DNA of 64,000 nt from an uncultured Candidatus Saccharibacteria bacterium (lineage in GTDB: Bacteria > Patescibacteria > Saccharimonadia > Saccharimonadales > UBA4665): assembly GCA_946482285.1 (NCBI GenBank), contig CAMLQK010000001.1, forward strand, positions 124,001-188,000. The letters run 5' to 3'. Shown in pieces: positions 1 through 8,385 of the stretch. Numbering within the stretch: position 1 is the first letter of the stretch; the number at the start of each line of letters is the position of its first letter. Both the position numbers and the translations under genes were made by a program. Below the pieces are notes generated by a model. It saw only the letters and a program-made list of their open reading frames with translations. It made no database searches and had not been told where the DNA came from.

Positions 1-2
1 TT

Positions 3-62
3 GCCGCGTTCTTGGGCAAAGAGTACAGCTGGTACTCTAATTACCTCTCGCGTAACGTCTAG
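3..62 (+). CDS. possible C-terminal end of a gene cut by the window edge
   Basis: Frame 3 is open from the window edge to a TAG at 60-62 and would give about 19 residues rich in Tyr, Ser and Asn. It would converge on the Mur ligase gene ending at 98. Frame 1 is also open here, so the choice rests only on plausible codon content. A GAGTAC/GTACTC inverted repeat lies at about 21-37. No function can be given. Confidence 0.25.
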   Translation, partial: AAFLGKEYSWYSNYLSRNV

Positions 63-97
63 GACTTTTGTCACAAAAAAGCTTATCTTTACAGATA

Positions 98-1390
98 CTA
101 TGAGCGGTTACGTAGGGCCTGTTTAGCCGTGGCAATTTCGTCCCACGGATGCTCACCGCTGGCGTCTTCTTGGGTTTTTTCGTGGCCTTTGCCCAGCAGC
201 AGCACTGTATCCCCTGCCTTGGCCCGGTCCATAGCAAATTGGATAGCTTTGGTACGGTCGTGAATAAAGAACAGGTCTGTGTCTTTTACTTTGCCGGATT
301 GCACAGCACCCTCAGCAATGTCATTCATAATTTGCTCCGGATCTTCCTGGCGGTCATCCTCTTGCGTCAAAATAACCTCGTCAGCAAACCGGCCAGCTAT
401 AGCACCTTGTAATGGGCGCTTCCCTTTGTCACCACCGCCAAGGCTGCCAAACAGTGCTATAATTTTGCCTTTTACAACTGGTCGGAGATCGTTGAACAAC
501 TTTTCGAAGCTATCCGGTGTATGCGCATAGTCCACGATTACATTAAAGTCCTGGCCTTCGTCTATGCGAGTCATACGGCCTTCCACGCTTTCCAGCGCAG
601 CAATACCCTGTTCAATCTGTTGCTGTGTCAGACCAACTGCGTGCCCTACACCCACAGCCGCCAAAGAGTTATACACGTTAAAACTACCGGGTAGCCTGCA
701 GTTTATATGGTATTCCTTACCCGCTAGCGATGTACTATAGGTTACACCATCTGATGACATTTTAACGTTCGTTGCGCGCAAGTCGCCCTGCTCCATGCCA
801 TACGTTACCGTGTTCGATACAGCTGCAGCAAAGTTTGCAGCATTAGGGTCGTCGGCATTGATAATGCCCAGTCGCATACCTTTTTTGTTGCGATCCGTTT
901 GTTCGAACATCATACGCTTGGCAGCAACGTACCGCTCAAATGTCCCATGGTATGCCAGGTGTTCATGGGTAATATTCGTAAGTACCGAAATAGTATATGG
1001 CACACCCCATACGCGGTGTTGCGCCAAGGCATGGCTCGTTGTTTCGAGTACCAACCACTCAACACCTTGGGCTTTTAACTCTTTAAAGCGCTTGTGCAGT
1101 ACCGGCACTGATGATGTTGTCATATGGGTCATCTGTGGCTTAATATCCATACCAGCACCATAGGCGACCGTTGTCATTAAACCGACTTTGTAGCCAGCTT
1201 CGTGCAGCATACGGTGGATCAGGAAGGCTGTCGTAGTTTTACCATTGGTACCAGTAACACCGATCACTTTCATGCCCCGGGCCGGAAAACCATGCAGTAC
1301 GTTCAGTAGAACCGCTTCGCCCAAATGGCCATACGGCTCAATGGTTTTAAATAGTTGCTGAGGAATGAGTTTTTTTACAAGTGTGCGCAT
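98..1390 (-). CDS. murE: Mur ligase family protein, MurE-like, lacking the N-terminal domain
   Basis: This 430-residue protein has the Mur ligase ATPase and C-terminal domains. It should add an amino acid, probably the third peptide residue, to UDP-MurNAc-dipeptide in the cytoplasm during peptidoglycan synthesis. The P-loop GTNGKTT is at residues 47-53, ETTSH at 116-120, the NITHEHLAYHG segment near 139-149, a Lys at about 158 matching the carbamylated Lys of the family, VDYAHTPDS at 286-294, and GKGHE at 400-404. The usual 480-500 residue MurE begins with a UDP-binding domain of about 90 residues, but here the P-loop starts at residue 47, so that domain is essentially absent. The substrate motif that reads DNPR in diaminopimelate-type MurE reads EDDR at 344-347, so the amino acid added cannot be assigned. 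The start ATG at 1390 is the only good one. Confidence 0.85.
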   Translation of the reverse strand: MRTLVKKLIPQQLFKTIEPYGHLGEAVLLNVLHGFPARGMKVIGVTGTNGKTTTAFLIHRMLHEAGYKVGLMTTVAYGAGMDIKPQMTHMTTSSVPVLHKRFKELKAQGVEWLVLETTSHALAQHRVWGVPYTISVLTNITHEHLAYHGTFERYVAAKRMMFEQTDRNKKGMRLGIINADDPNAANFAAAVSNTVTYGMEQGDLRATNVKMSSDGVTYSTSLAGKEYHINCRLPGSFNVYNSLAAVGVGHAVGLTQQQIEQGIAALESVEGRMTRIDEGQDFNVIVDYAHTPDSFEKLFNDLRPVVKGKIIALFGSLGGGDKGKRPLQGAIAGRFADEVILTQEDDRQEDPEQIMNDIAEGAVQSGKVKDTDLFFIHDRTKAIQFAMDRAKAGDTVLLLGKGHEKTQEDASGEHPWDEIATAKQALRNRS

Positions 1391-1420
1391 ATACCTTGTA
1401 GTATACGGCTACAGAGTGGA

Positions 1421-3394
1421 TTAGGCTACCGATACGAGGTGGCCGTAACGGTCAAGCACGCGATAGCGTTTGCCGCGCGGGCTGTAACGAAGGTTCGTCT
1501 CCCTGATGGTGGCACCTGGCGTACCAGCACCAGTAGTCTGGAGAAGCACCTTGGACCCATCGGGATAAATGCGCCAATCAGCTTTTTGGCGACCATACAT
1601 TTCCGGGACATCCTGGACAATAACCGAGCCGTCGGCTTTCATAAATGAATGCTCTTCGCCTGCTTCATCAACTGCACCAACCTCCAGGACAGCCATATGG
1701 TAATCCAGGGTATTGACCATTGTATGAACGTCTTCCTTTGCTGTACCGGCAGGCATATTACTGAGTTCTATACGTAAACGCTCACGCAAGACATGGATCG
1801 CCATCCGGGCAGTTTCGATTTTGGCCGGGTCAGCTTGGTCACGGAACCAAGCATCCTTGCCGCGGTACATTTTATCAGCCATCTCAGAGTATAGTTCAGT
1901 TAACGGCTGGGTATTGACAATGATATTCTTGCGGTTTTCGTTCTTCCGGCCAAGTGCCATTTTGCCAAGAACCTTCCGGCGGCGGCCGTCTGGATCATTT
2001 GTGACAGGAGGCAATGTCTCGAGTTTGATTGGCTGCGGGCGTTCGGCTTTTTTTCCTTCAGCATTATAGTATTGGTCACCGCGCTTGAATGAGCCGTCGC
2101 TAAAGATAGCAATGACATCGTTGTTCTCTTCTTCAACAAGCGACGCACGGCCCTGCTCATCCTCGCTATACTCAATGTCACGGCCACGCTTATTTAAGAA
2201 GTTCTCAGTATCAGCCATTCGGATCTTGGCAGTGTCGATTGGCGCCGTCATGAGAGTGACTTGGTTGCGCATGAAAGCCAGGCGGCGGACTTGGGTACTC
2301 GCCAGGCCGCGCATATAGTATAGTACTTCGGTTTCGGAGTGGCGGTCGGCAAATGGCGAGTTCTTGATATCTTCGTCCAGCTGTTGTGTCTCGACAACCA
2401 AACGGTCGTAGTGGCTAAGGGCATACACCTCCAGCTCTTCTGCTTTGTCTGGGCGACCGACCCTCATAATAAGAGCATTCTCTATCTCGTCAACTACAGA
2501 CTGCAAATCAGCTTCAAATGTTTCAATCTGGTCTTTAAATGCTTCGCGGATATCTTTGCCGGCATTATGGTCCAGGTTGGGCATGTTACGGATCGCTTCG
2601 TCGTACAGCATGTCACGGAGGGTATCACCTGCCTCGTGGGTACGAGCAGTCGCTTCAGCACCGGCCATGGCATGGTATTTGCGGGTAACGCCTATTGCTG
2701 CGCTGCGCTCGGTCGGATCAGTGCCGGGAGATGCGCCGTGGATAACGACGTCATCATGCTTGTCGCGGGCCCTGCGGAGGTCTATCTCTGCCTGCTCCAG
2801 AGGAGTTAAGTCCACTTTGGTGACATTACCGCTGGCGTCGGTATTGTCATATTCTGCACCTCGGTGCTCGGCCTTGTGGAAAGCAGCCGCAGCATCAGCG
2901 CGATCCTGGTGGTCCTTAAGGATGATCCGGGAAAACTGCGGATAGTCATGCAAAAGGTCATCCATTGCTTCCACTACAACCTGGCGCTCTTTAGCACCCT
3001 GCCGACTGTTGATGTACTTTGGGTTAAGAGTTGTTAGTTCGGCGTATTTTTGCCACAGACCAAAGAACTCATGCTCTTTGTCACGCTCCAAAAGACGCTC
3101 CGCTTCGGTTGGCTCCCGGCGGTCTTCTACAGGTATTTTTGGATCCAATACTTCACCGATTTTTTTTACGTTCCGTTCCGCTGTGCTCCGCTCGGTCACA
3201 GACGCATAAGGGTCATGGGCAATATTAGCCTGAGCCTCAAGCTGTGCAGTTACAATCCCGTAAGCATGCGGATCACCCTCTGGTTGTGGATTCAGAAGCT
3301 CGTGGCGGATCTCGCTCGTCGTTACCGTAAGGTCACCCGTTTCTATACGGTGAAGGTCATCATAGGCTGTGCTGTGTTCCGGCAAGTATTTCAT
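1421..3394 (-). CDS. large protein of unknown function
   Basis: I do not recognise this 657-residue protein. It has no signal peptide or membrane segment, is rich in charged residues, and looks mostly helical with Glu/Arg/Ala-rich stretches between about residues 60 and 400. The last 60 residues look like beta structure with Gly and aromatic residues (WRIYPDGS, RYRVLDRYGH). The ATG at 3394 is preceded by an AAGGACC ribosome binding site about 8 bases upstream, and an AT-rich candidate promoter lies near 3440-3470. It is read in the same direction as the Mur ligase gene, 30 bases upstream of it, so the two may be cotranscribed. A role in the cell envelope would be only a guess. Confidence 0.75.
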   Translation of the reverse strand: MKYLPEHSTAYDDLHRIETGDLTVTTSEIRHELLNPQPEGDPHAYGIVTAQLEAQANIAHDPYASVTERSTAERNVKKIGEVLDPKIPVEDRREPTEAERLLERDKEHEFFGLWQKYAELTTLNPKYINSRQGAKERQVVVEAMDDLLHDYPQFSRIILKDHQDRADAAAAFHKAEHRGAEYDNTDASGNVTKVDLTPLEQAEIDLRRARDKHDDVVIHGASPGTDPTERSAAIGVTRKYHAMAGAEATARTHEAGDTLRDMLYDEAIRNMPNLDHNAGKDIREAFKDQIETFEADLQSVVDEIENALIMRVGRPDKAEELEVYALSHYDRLVVETQQLDEDIKNSPFADRHSETEVLYYMRGLASTQVRRLAFMRNQVTLMTAPIDTAKIRMADTENFLNKRGRDIEYSEDEQGRASLVEEENNDVIAIFSDGSFKRGDQYYNAEGKKAERPQPIKLETLPPVTNDPDGRRRKVLGKMALGRKNENRKNIIVNTQPLTELYSEMADKMYRGKDAWFRDQADPAKIETARMAIHVLRERLRIELSNMPAGTAKEDVHTMVNTLDYHMAVLEVGAVDEAGEEHSFMKADGSVIVQDVPEMYGRQKADWRIYPDGSKVLLQTTGAGTPGATIRETNLRYSPRGKRYRVLDRYGHLVSVA

Positions 3395-3558
3395 GGCTTC
3401 TTGGTCCTTACTGCTGCTTGTGTTCGCTTGATTTTTGTTTTATGTTTTAATACCTAAAATGTAGCATATTTGTGATTATTTGTCAATAACTACCACACTA
3501 TTTTGGGTATTTTGCCAATTCCTACTATTTAATGTTTTTTAGCTAGCGTGATACGATA

Positions 3559-4626
3559 GTGGCAATGACAGTCTTAGGTATAGAGTCAAGCTGCGACGAG
3601 ACGGCAGCAGCGGTAGTACAAGACGGCAAACGCCTATTGAGCAACGTCGTTGCCACCAGTATGGATCTGCATGCCCAATATGGCGGTGTAGTTCCGGAAA
3701 TTGCAGCACGTAGCCATATTGAGTCTGTTATCCCTGTAGTCAAGCAAGCGCTCGCTGACGCCAACTGCACATGGGACGACATTGACGCCATAGCTGTTAC
3801 ATATGGAGCGGGCCTGGGCGGCAGCTTGCTTATTGGTGTCCTTACGGCGCGTTCCCTGGCTATCCTGCACAACAAACCGCTATACGGTATCAACCATGTT
3901 GAAGGCCACGTGTACGCAAACTTCCTTACTGAAACAGCACTGGGCGGCTATTCCCTGCCTACTACCCAGCCCGCCTTCCCAATATTGGCACTTATAGTAA
4001 GCGGCGGCCACAGCCAGCTGGCATTATTCCGTGACCACTTTGACTACACATTACTCGGCCAGACCCAAGACGACGCTATCGGCGAAGCGTTTGATAAAGT
4101 TGCAAAAATCCTTGGGCTCCCCTACCCTGGCGGCCCTAGCGTCGGGTTAAAAGCCCTGGAGGGCAATCCGCAGGCCTTCCGACTGCCCAAAGCAAAACTA
4201 GACGGCAAATATGACTTTAGCTTCTCCGGCCTCAAAACAGCCGTTTTAAGGCTTGCACAAGAACAAGTAGGTAAAGACTACTCCCTGCCCTCTTATGAGC
4301 TTCCTGGGCTCCTTAATGAGGCTCAGAAGGCCGACATTGCTGCCTGTTTCCAGCGCATTGCGGTTGAAACGGTTGTCGACAAAGCCATACAAGCATTTGA
4401 AGAGTTCCAGCCTGCTAGTGTGGTTATTGCCGGCGGTGTCGCCGCCAGTCCGGAATTACGGCGTCAACTCGCCGAGCGGTTGCCTATCCCTATCCAATAC
4501 ACCGACAGTAAACTGTGTACCGACAATGGTGCCATGATTGCAACTCTTGGCTGCTACCATGGAATGCTGGGCCGACCAGTCGCCGACCCATACACGCTAG
4601 GCATTGCCCCCAATCTCTCTATGTAG
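3559..4626 (+). CDS. tsaD: tRNA N6-adenosine threonylcarbamoyltransferase TsaD
   Basis: TsaD transfers the threonylcarbamoyl group to A37 of ANN-decoding tRNAs in the cytoplasm, normally with TsaB and TsaE. The 355 residues are close to the family length. The N-terminal ASKHA nucleotide-binding motif GIESSCDET starts at residue 7, the metal-binding HVEGH is at 113-117, VSGGHSQL at 147-154, the DDAIGEAFDKVAK helix near 171-183, GGVAASPELR in the C-terminal half, and TDNGAMIA near 321-328 supplies the last metal-binding Asp. The start may be GTG at 3559 or ATG at 3565, and neither has a clear ribosome binding site. It converges on the next gene with no space between the two stops. Confidence 0.95.
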   Translation: MAMTVLGIESSCDETAAAVVQDGKRLLSNVVATSMDLHAQYGGVVPEIAARSHIESVIPVVKQALADANCTWDDIDAIAVTYGAGLGGSLLIGVLTARSLAILHNKPLYGINHVEGHVYANFLTETALGGYSLPTTQPAFPILALIVSGGHSQLALFRDHFDYTLLGQTQDDAIGEAFDKVAKILGLPYPGGPSVGLKALEGNPQAFRLPKAKLDGKYDFSFSGLKTAVLRLAQEQVGKDYSLPSYELPGLLNEAQKADIAACFQRIAVETVVDKAIQAFEEFQPASVVIAGGVAASPELRRQLAERLPIPIQYTDSKLCTDNGAMIATLGCYHGMLGRPVADPYTLGIAPNLSM

Positions 4627-5319
4627 CTAGCCGTTAAAACTGTTTGCTGTTCCGATGCGATCAAGGCGCACACTGTTTCGCATGAGTGCCCACACAGGGG
4701 TAAACTGCGGGAAGCCGTGCCTCAGAACGTGTTTGGCGTGGGCTGTTGGTGCCGGATTCATAAGAACAACATCGGCGTCACCATACTCGTTGTCGATTTC
4801 GCAGGCAACCGCAAACTCATCCCTGCGTGCTTTGGCGGCTCGTTTGTATCCTAAATGCCGCAAGATACCCTTCACGGCAGTAACTGGCGAATTTGGATTT
4901 CCCTGCCGAATATCACCAAACGACAGGCTGCGCACATCGGGAGTTAAGTATACCCCTATTTCCATGCCTATTTCGCGGGCGAAAACTTCAGCCCCTTCGG
5001 GAGATGAAGCTGTATATAATCCAATGCCCTTGGCGTTGTTATCCAACGTCCTACGGTGCGCTGGCAGATCATCAGCAGGTGTTGGAGTCACACCGCCCCA
5101 CTCTTCATCAATAGCGACACTTCGGAAAACCACAGCACGCATCGTTGATGCCGTTGACTCGTACATTGCGAGTCCTGTGCGGGCATCCCTGGCACAATAA
5201 TCGTGAAACGAATCACCAAGCCCTGCGTCTTTAAAGTATATGTCGCCGAGCAAACTATGCACAGCAGCCTCTTTGTCTATATCAGCATTATAAACAGCGC
5301 CTACGCTAAATGTCTCCAT
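4627..5319 (-). CDS. protein of unknown function, 230 residues
   Basis: This soluble protein has no signal peptide and no family I recognise. It has mixed alpha/beta composition. A central IGLYTASSPEG segment and a C-terminal YGDADVVLMNPAP segment look like buried strands and loops. The ATG at 5319 lies just downstream of a 14-base perfect palindrome that overlaps a TATAGT minus-ten candidate, so the gene may be controlled by a dimeric repressor. Its stop abuts that of tsaD. Confidence 0.7.
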   Translation of the reverse strand: METFSVGAVYNADIDKEAAVHSLLGDIYFKDAGLGDSFHDYCARDARTGLAMYESTASTMRAVVFRSVAIDEEWGGVTPTPADDLPAHRRTLDNNAKGIGLYTASSPEGAEVFAREIGMEIGVYLTPDVRSLSFGDIRQGNPNSPVTAVKGILRHLGYKRAAKARRDEFAVACEIDNEYGDADVVLMNPAPTAHAKHVLRHGFPQFTPVWALMRNSVRLDRIGTANSFNG

Positions 5320-5336
5320 ATATACCCCTTTTATAA

Positions 5337-5350
5337 GCCACTATAGTGGC
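5337..5350. promoter_or_regulatory. 14-base perfect palindrome, possible operator
   Basis: GCCACTATAGTGGC is a perfect palindrome, and its centre TATAGT could be the minus-ten element of the minus-strand gene starting at 5319. A dimeric regulator binding here would block that promoter. No repressor gene is identifiable nearby apart from the HTH-HAD fusion at 8386-9243. Confidence 0.4.
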
Positions 5351-5365
5351 ATATTTATTTTTGTG

Positions 5366-5394
5366 TTGCAATACGTGCGAACTTTGCGTACTAT
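5366..5394 (+). promoter_or_regulatory. promoter candidate for a long valS leader
   Basis: TTGCAA at 5366-5371 and TACTAT at 5389-5394 are separated by 17 bases. Transcription would start near 5401 and give a leader of about 290 bases before valS. Confidence 0.45.
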
Positions 5395-5439
5395 GTGCCA
5401 GTCAAAAACAAAAACGTGTGAATAGCTGATGCACTCATG

Positions 5440-5466
5440 ATGTGGCATAGCCAAGCTAGGCCGCAT
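5440..5466 (+). other. RNA hairpin in the valS leader
   Basis: ATGTGGC at 5440-5446 pairs with GCCGCAT at 5460-5466 (one G-U pair), and TAGC at 5448-5451 pairs with GCTA at 5455-5458 around a CAA loop. The T-box sequence expected in a classical tRNA-responsive leader is not visible. Confidence 0.4.
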
Positions 5467-5511
5467 AAACTGAGATGTCTGCTAAATAACTTTGGTTGTA
5501 TTTAGGTGGCT

Positions 5512-5558
5512 TTTCATGTGAAAGGTCTTTGCTGCGTTGGCAATCATTTCACATGAAA
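5512..5558. repeat. pair of TTTCA-NN-TGAAA palindromes upstream of valS
   Basis: TTTCATGTGAAA at 5512-5523 and TTTCACATGAAA at 5547-5558 are exact reverse complements, and each is also a palindrome around two central bases. Their starts are 35 bases apart. They could be two operator copies or one large RNA hairpin in the leader. Confidence 0.5.
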
Positions 5559-5634
5559 TGTAATACTAGTACTGTACGGCTAGTCATCTGTTCACTATGG
5601 TTAGGCTGGGCGTGCATCCAACAGGTTAATATGC

Positions 5635-5650
5635 TATGCTGTAAGGTGAA
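5635..5650 (+). promoter_or_regulatory. proximal valS promoter element shared with rpmH
   Basis: TATGCTGTAAGGTGAA matches TATGCTGTAAAGTGAA upstream of rpmH (45982-45997) at 15 of 16 positions. TATGCT would be the minus-ten box and the rest the initiation region. Confidence 0.4.
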
Positions 5651-5689
5651 GAACAGACATGTCCGGCGTGTCTAAAGGAAACCTTATTT

Positions 5690-8254
5690 ATGAATTTGCC
5701 AAAAACATACGATCCACACCAATATGAATCTGACATTTACGCCCTTTGGGAAAAGGCTGATGCGTTCAGCCCTAAAGGAGAAGGGGACTCGTTTGCAATT
5801 GCCGTTCCACCGCCCAACGCCAACGGAAACCTACATATCGGCCATGCGCTCACGCTTGCGCTCGAAGACATTGCCGTGCGTTACCATCGCTTAAAAGGTG
5901 ACCAGGCGGTGCTTATACCTGGCGCAGACCATGCTGGATTTGAAACACAGGTGGTATACGAGCGTCAGCTAGAGAAAGAAGGGAAGAGCCGGTTCGACTT
6001 CACACGGGACGAGCTATACTTACAAATTTATGACTTCGTTGGTCAAAACCGCGATAACTATGTTCAGCAGTTCCGTCGCCTTGGTGCGGGCGTTGATTGG
6101 CCCCGCTTTACGTTCACACTCGACGAAAAAGTCGTACGCCAAGCGTATGAAACCTTTAAGCAGCTATGGGACGAGGGTCTGATATACCGTGGTGAACGCC
6201 TTGTTAACTTCTGTACGTTCCATGGTACGGCTTTTGCCGACATTGAAGTCGAATACAAAGAAGAAGAGAGTAGTTTGTGGTACATCAGTTACCCGTTAAC
6301 CGATGGCAGTGGTTCTCTAACCGTAGCTACTACCCGTCCTGAAACTCTGTTTGGCGACACTGCAGTCGCTGTTCACCCCAGCGATAAGCGCCACGCCCAG
6401 TTTATTGGGAAAACAGTCAAGCTACCACTGACTAACCGTGAGATTCCAGTTATTGGCGACGAGTTTGTCGATATCGAGTTCGGCACTGGTGCCGTAAAAA
6501 TAACCCCAGCCCACGACCCCAACGATTTTGAGGCAGGGAAGCGCCATGACCTTCCGATGCCAAGCATAATTACGTTTGAAGGAACTATGGACGCTTCAGT
6601 TCCGGAAGCATTCCGTGGCCTGCCAGTACTAGAGGCGCGGCAAAGCGTCAGTGAGGCACTGGAAGCAGCAGGCTCACTAGTAAAAACTGAGGCCTACACT
6701 CACAACGTGGGCCACTGCTACAAGTGCGGCACCGTTATACAACCACTCCTCAAAGACCAATGGTTCTTAAACGTCCAACCCTTGACTCAGCCTGCTATTG
6801 AAGCCATTGAGGCAGGGAAGGTTGTATTCCATCCGAGCTCAAAGGGCGAACAACTCAAGACATACCTCTCAAACTTACGTGACTGGAACTTGAGCCGACA
6901 AATTGCCTGGGGCATCCCGATTCCGGCCTTCCAAAACGTCAATGATCCTGATGACTGGGTATATAACGAGAACGTTGGGCAAGAGATTCTGGAAGTAGAC
7001 GGTAAAACCTACCGGCGTGACCCAGACGTATTCGACACCTGGTTCAGCAGCAGCACTTGGCCTTACACAACGCTCAACTATGGCAACGAGGAAAGTGATG
7101 ACTTTGAACAGCACTACCCGCTAAGCTTAATGGAGACGGGGTTCGATATCCTGTATCCGTGGGTCAGCCGCATGCTGATGCTAGGGCTGTACGTTACTGG
7201 CGAGGTGCCGTTCAAGGAAGTCTACTTACATGGTTTAGTGTTAGATGAACACGGCCAAAAAATGAGCAAGAGCAAAGGCAACGTGGTCAATCCTATTGAT
7301 ATCGTTGACGAGTATGGATCCGATGCTTTGCGCATGGGCATTATCACCGGTACATCAGCTGGCAGTAACCAACCACTTGGCCTATCTAAAGTGGTTGGTG
7401 CTCGTAACTTCTGCAACAAGCTTTGGAACATTGCACGCTACATACAGGACAAAACCAGCCATCACCATGTTGATTTTGCAAAACTTGAACTTAATAGCGA
7501 TGCCGACCATTGGCTGATGAGCAAATTACAACAATCCATATCTGACATTTCTGTAGCGCTCGATGAGTACCGCTTTGCGGAAGCCTACGACACGCTCTAC
7601 CACTTCGTATGGGACGATGTAGCCGATTGGTATATCGAAGCTTCCAAAGCCGACCAAAACCCGCAGCTGCTGGCTTACACTTTGCAGAGCATTTTGATTA
7701 TTGCACATCCGTTCGCGCCATTTGTAACAGAGACCATTTGGCAAACCCTGCCTTGGCAAAAAAACACTATGCTCGCCACTGCCCAATGGCCAACAACAAT
7801 CGGGCATGATGCGCAGAAGGCGGCTGCTTTCAACGGCATTGCCGGGCTGATTAGCGAACTTCGGGCAATGCTGAAAAACCTTAACCTTACATCGGCCGAC
7901 CTTCTGTATGCCAACGCTGATGCAATCCGCAGTAACGCCGAGCTCATCAAGCGCATGGCACGCATAGGCAAGGTTGAAGAGACTGTAGGGGCAGGCAAGG
8001 GCTTACAGGTGACGCAAACAGTCTTTACCTGTTGGCTGGACATCAGTGAAGAGACAGCTTCCCAATATAAAGCCAACCTCAAAGAGCAATTTAAGGCCGA
8101 GACGGCTGCCGTGAAACGGCTTGAAGGCCGCCTAGGCAATGCGTCGTACACAGAACAAGCGCCAGCTCATATCGTTGCCCAAACCCGGCAGCAACTGGAA
8201 GAGTCCCAAAAACGTCTCGAGACGATTGAATCTGAGTTAAAGCGGTTCAACTAG
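5690..8254 (+). CDS. valS: valyl-tRNA synthetase
   Basis: This class I synthetase charges tRNA-Val in the cytoplasm. The 854 residues contain the PPPNANGNLHIGHA signature with HIGH at 49-52, the CP1 editing domain in the middle (TTRPETLFGD and the HDPNDFEAG segment), a zinc-ligand-like CYKCG near residue 345, KMSKS near 524-528, and an anticodon-binding domain. A C-terminal coiled coil of about 65 residues is rich in Lys, Glu and Gln. The start ATG follows AAAGGAAA at a good distance. The leader is long and structured, with two candidate promoters and an inverted repeat, so regulation at the RNA or operator level is likely. Confidence 0.97.
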   Translation: MNLPKTYDPHQYESDIYALWEKADAFSPKGEGDSFAIAVPPPNANGNLHIGHALTLALEDIAVRYHRLKGDQAVLIPGADHAGFETQVVYERQLEKEGKSRFDFTRDELYLQIYDFVGQNRDNYVQQFRRLGAGVDWPRFTFTLDEKVVRQAYETFKQLWDEGLIYRGERLVNFCTFHGTAFADIEVEYKEEESSLWYISYPLTDGSGSLTVATTRPETLFGDTAVAVHPSDKRHAQFIGKTVKLPLTNREIPVIGDEFVDIEFGTGAVKITPAHDPNDFEAGKRHDLPMPSIITFEGTMDASVPEAFRGLPVLEARQSVSEALEAAGSLVKTEAYTHNVGHCYKCGTVIQPLLKDQWFLNVQPLTQPAIEAIEAGKVVFHPSSKGEQLKTYLSNLRDWNLSRQIAWGIPIPAFQNVNDPDDWVYNENVGQEILEVDGKTYRRDPDVFDTWFSSSTWPYTTLNYGNEESDDFEQHYPLSLMETGFDILYPWVSRMLMLGLYVTGEVPFKEVYLHGLVLDEHGQKMSKSKGNVVNPIDIVDEYGSDALRMGIITGTSAGSNQPLGLSKVVGARNFCNKLWNIARYIQDKTSHHHVDFAKLELNSDADHWLMSKLQQSISDISVALDEYRFAEAYDTLYHFVWDDVADWYIEASKADQNPQLLAYTLQSILIIAHPFAPFVTETIWQTLPWQKNTMLATAQWPTTIGHDAQKAAAFNGIAGLISELRAMLKNLNLTSADLLYANADAIRSNAELIKRMARIGKVEETVGAGKGLQVTQTVFTCWLDISEETASQYKANLKEQFKAETAAVKRLEGRLGNASYTEQAPAHIVAQTRQQLEESQKRLETIESELKRFN

Positions 8255-8271
8255 CACATCTGCGCTACAGC

Positions 8272-8375
8272 GTGGGCCACCTACCGGCCTTCTGTCGGAA
8301 TATCTTCACTATGCCCACTTCCACCCAATAGGTGAGGCAGGGGATATCGTGCGCAAACACGACCCTATTGGTTGG
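8272..8375. other. structured convergent intergenic region
   Basis: Two adjacent stems fill the gap between the valS stop and the convergent HTH-HAD gene. GTGGGC at 8272-8277 pairs with GCCCAC at 8313-8318. CCACCCAATAGG at 8321-8332 pairs with CCTATTGGTTGG at 8364-8375 with one mismatch. No T-run follows, so this is not a textbook terminator, but it probably ends or protects both messages. Confidence 0.45.
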
Positions 8376-8385
8376 CGATGGCTTA

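Noticed and set aside
5400..5689. T-box riboswitch before valS
   Set aside because: The conserved T-box antiterminator sequence and a terminator with a T-run are not visible.
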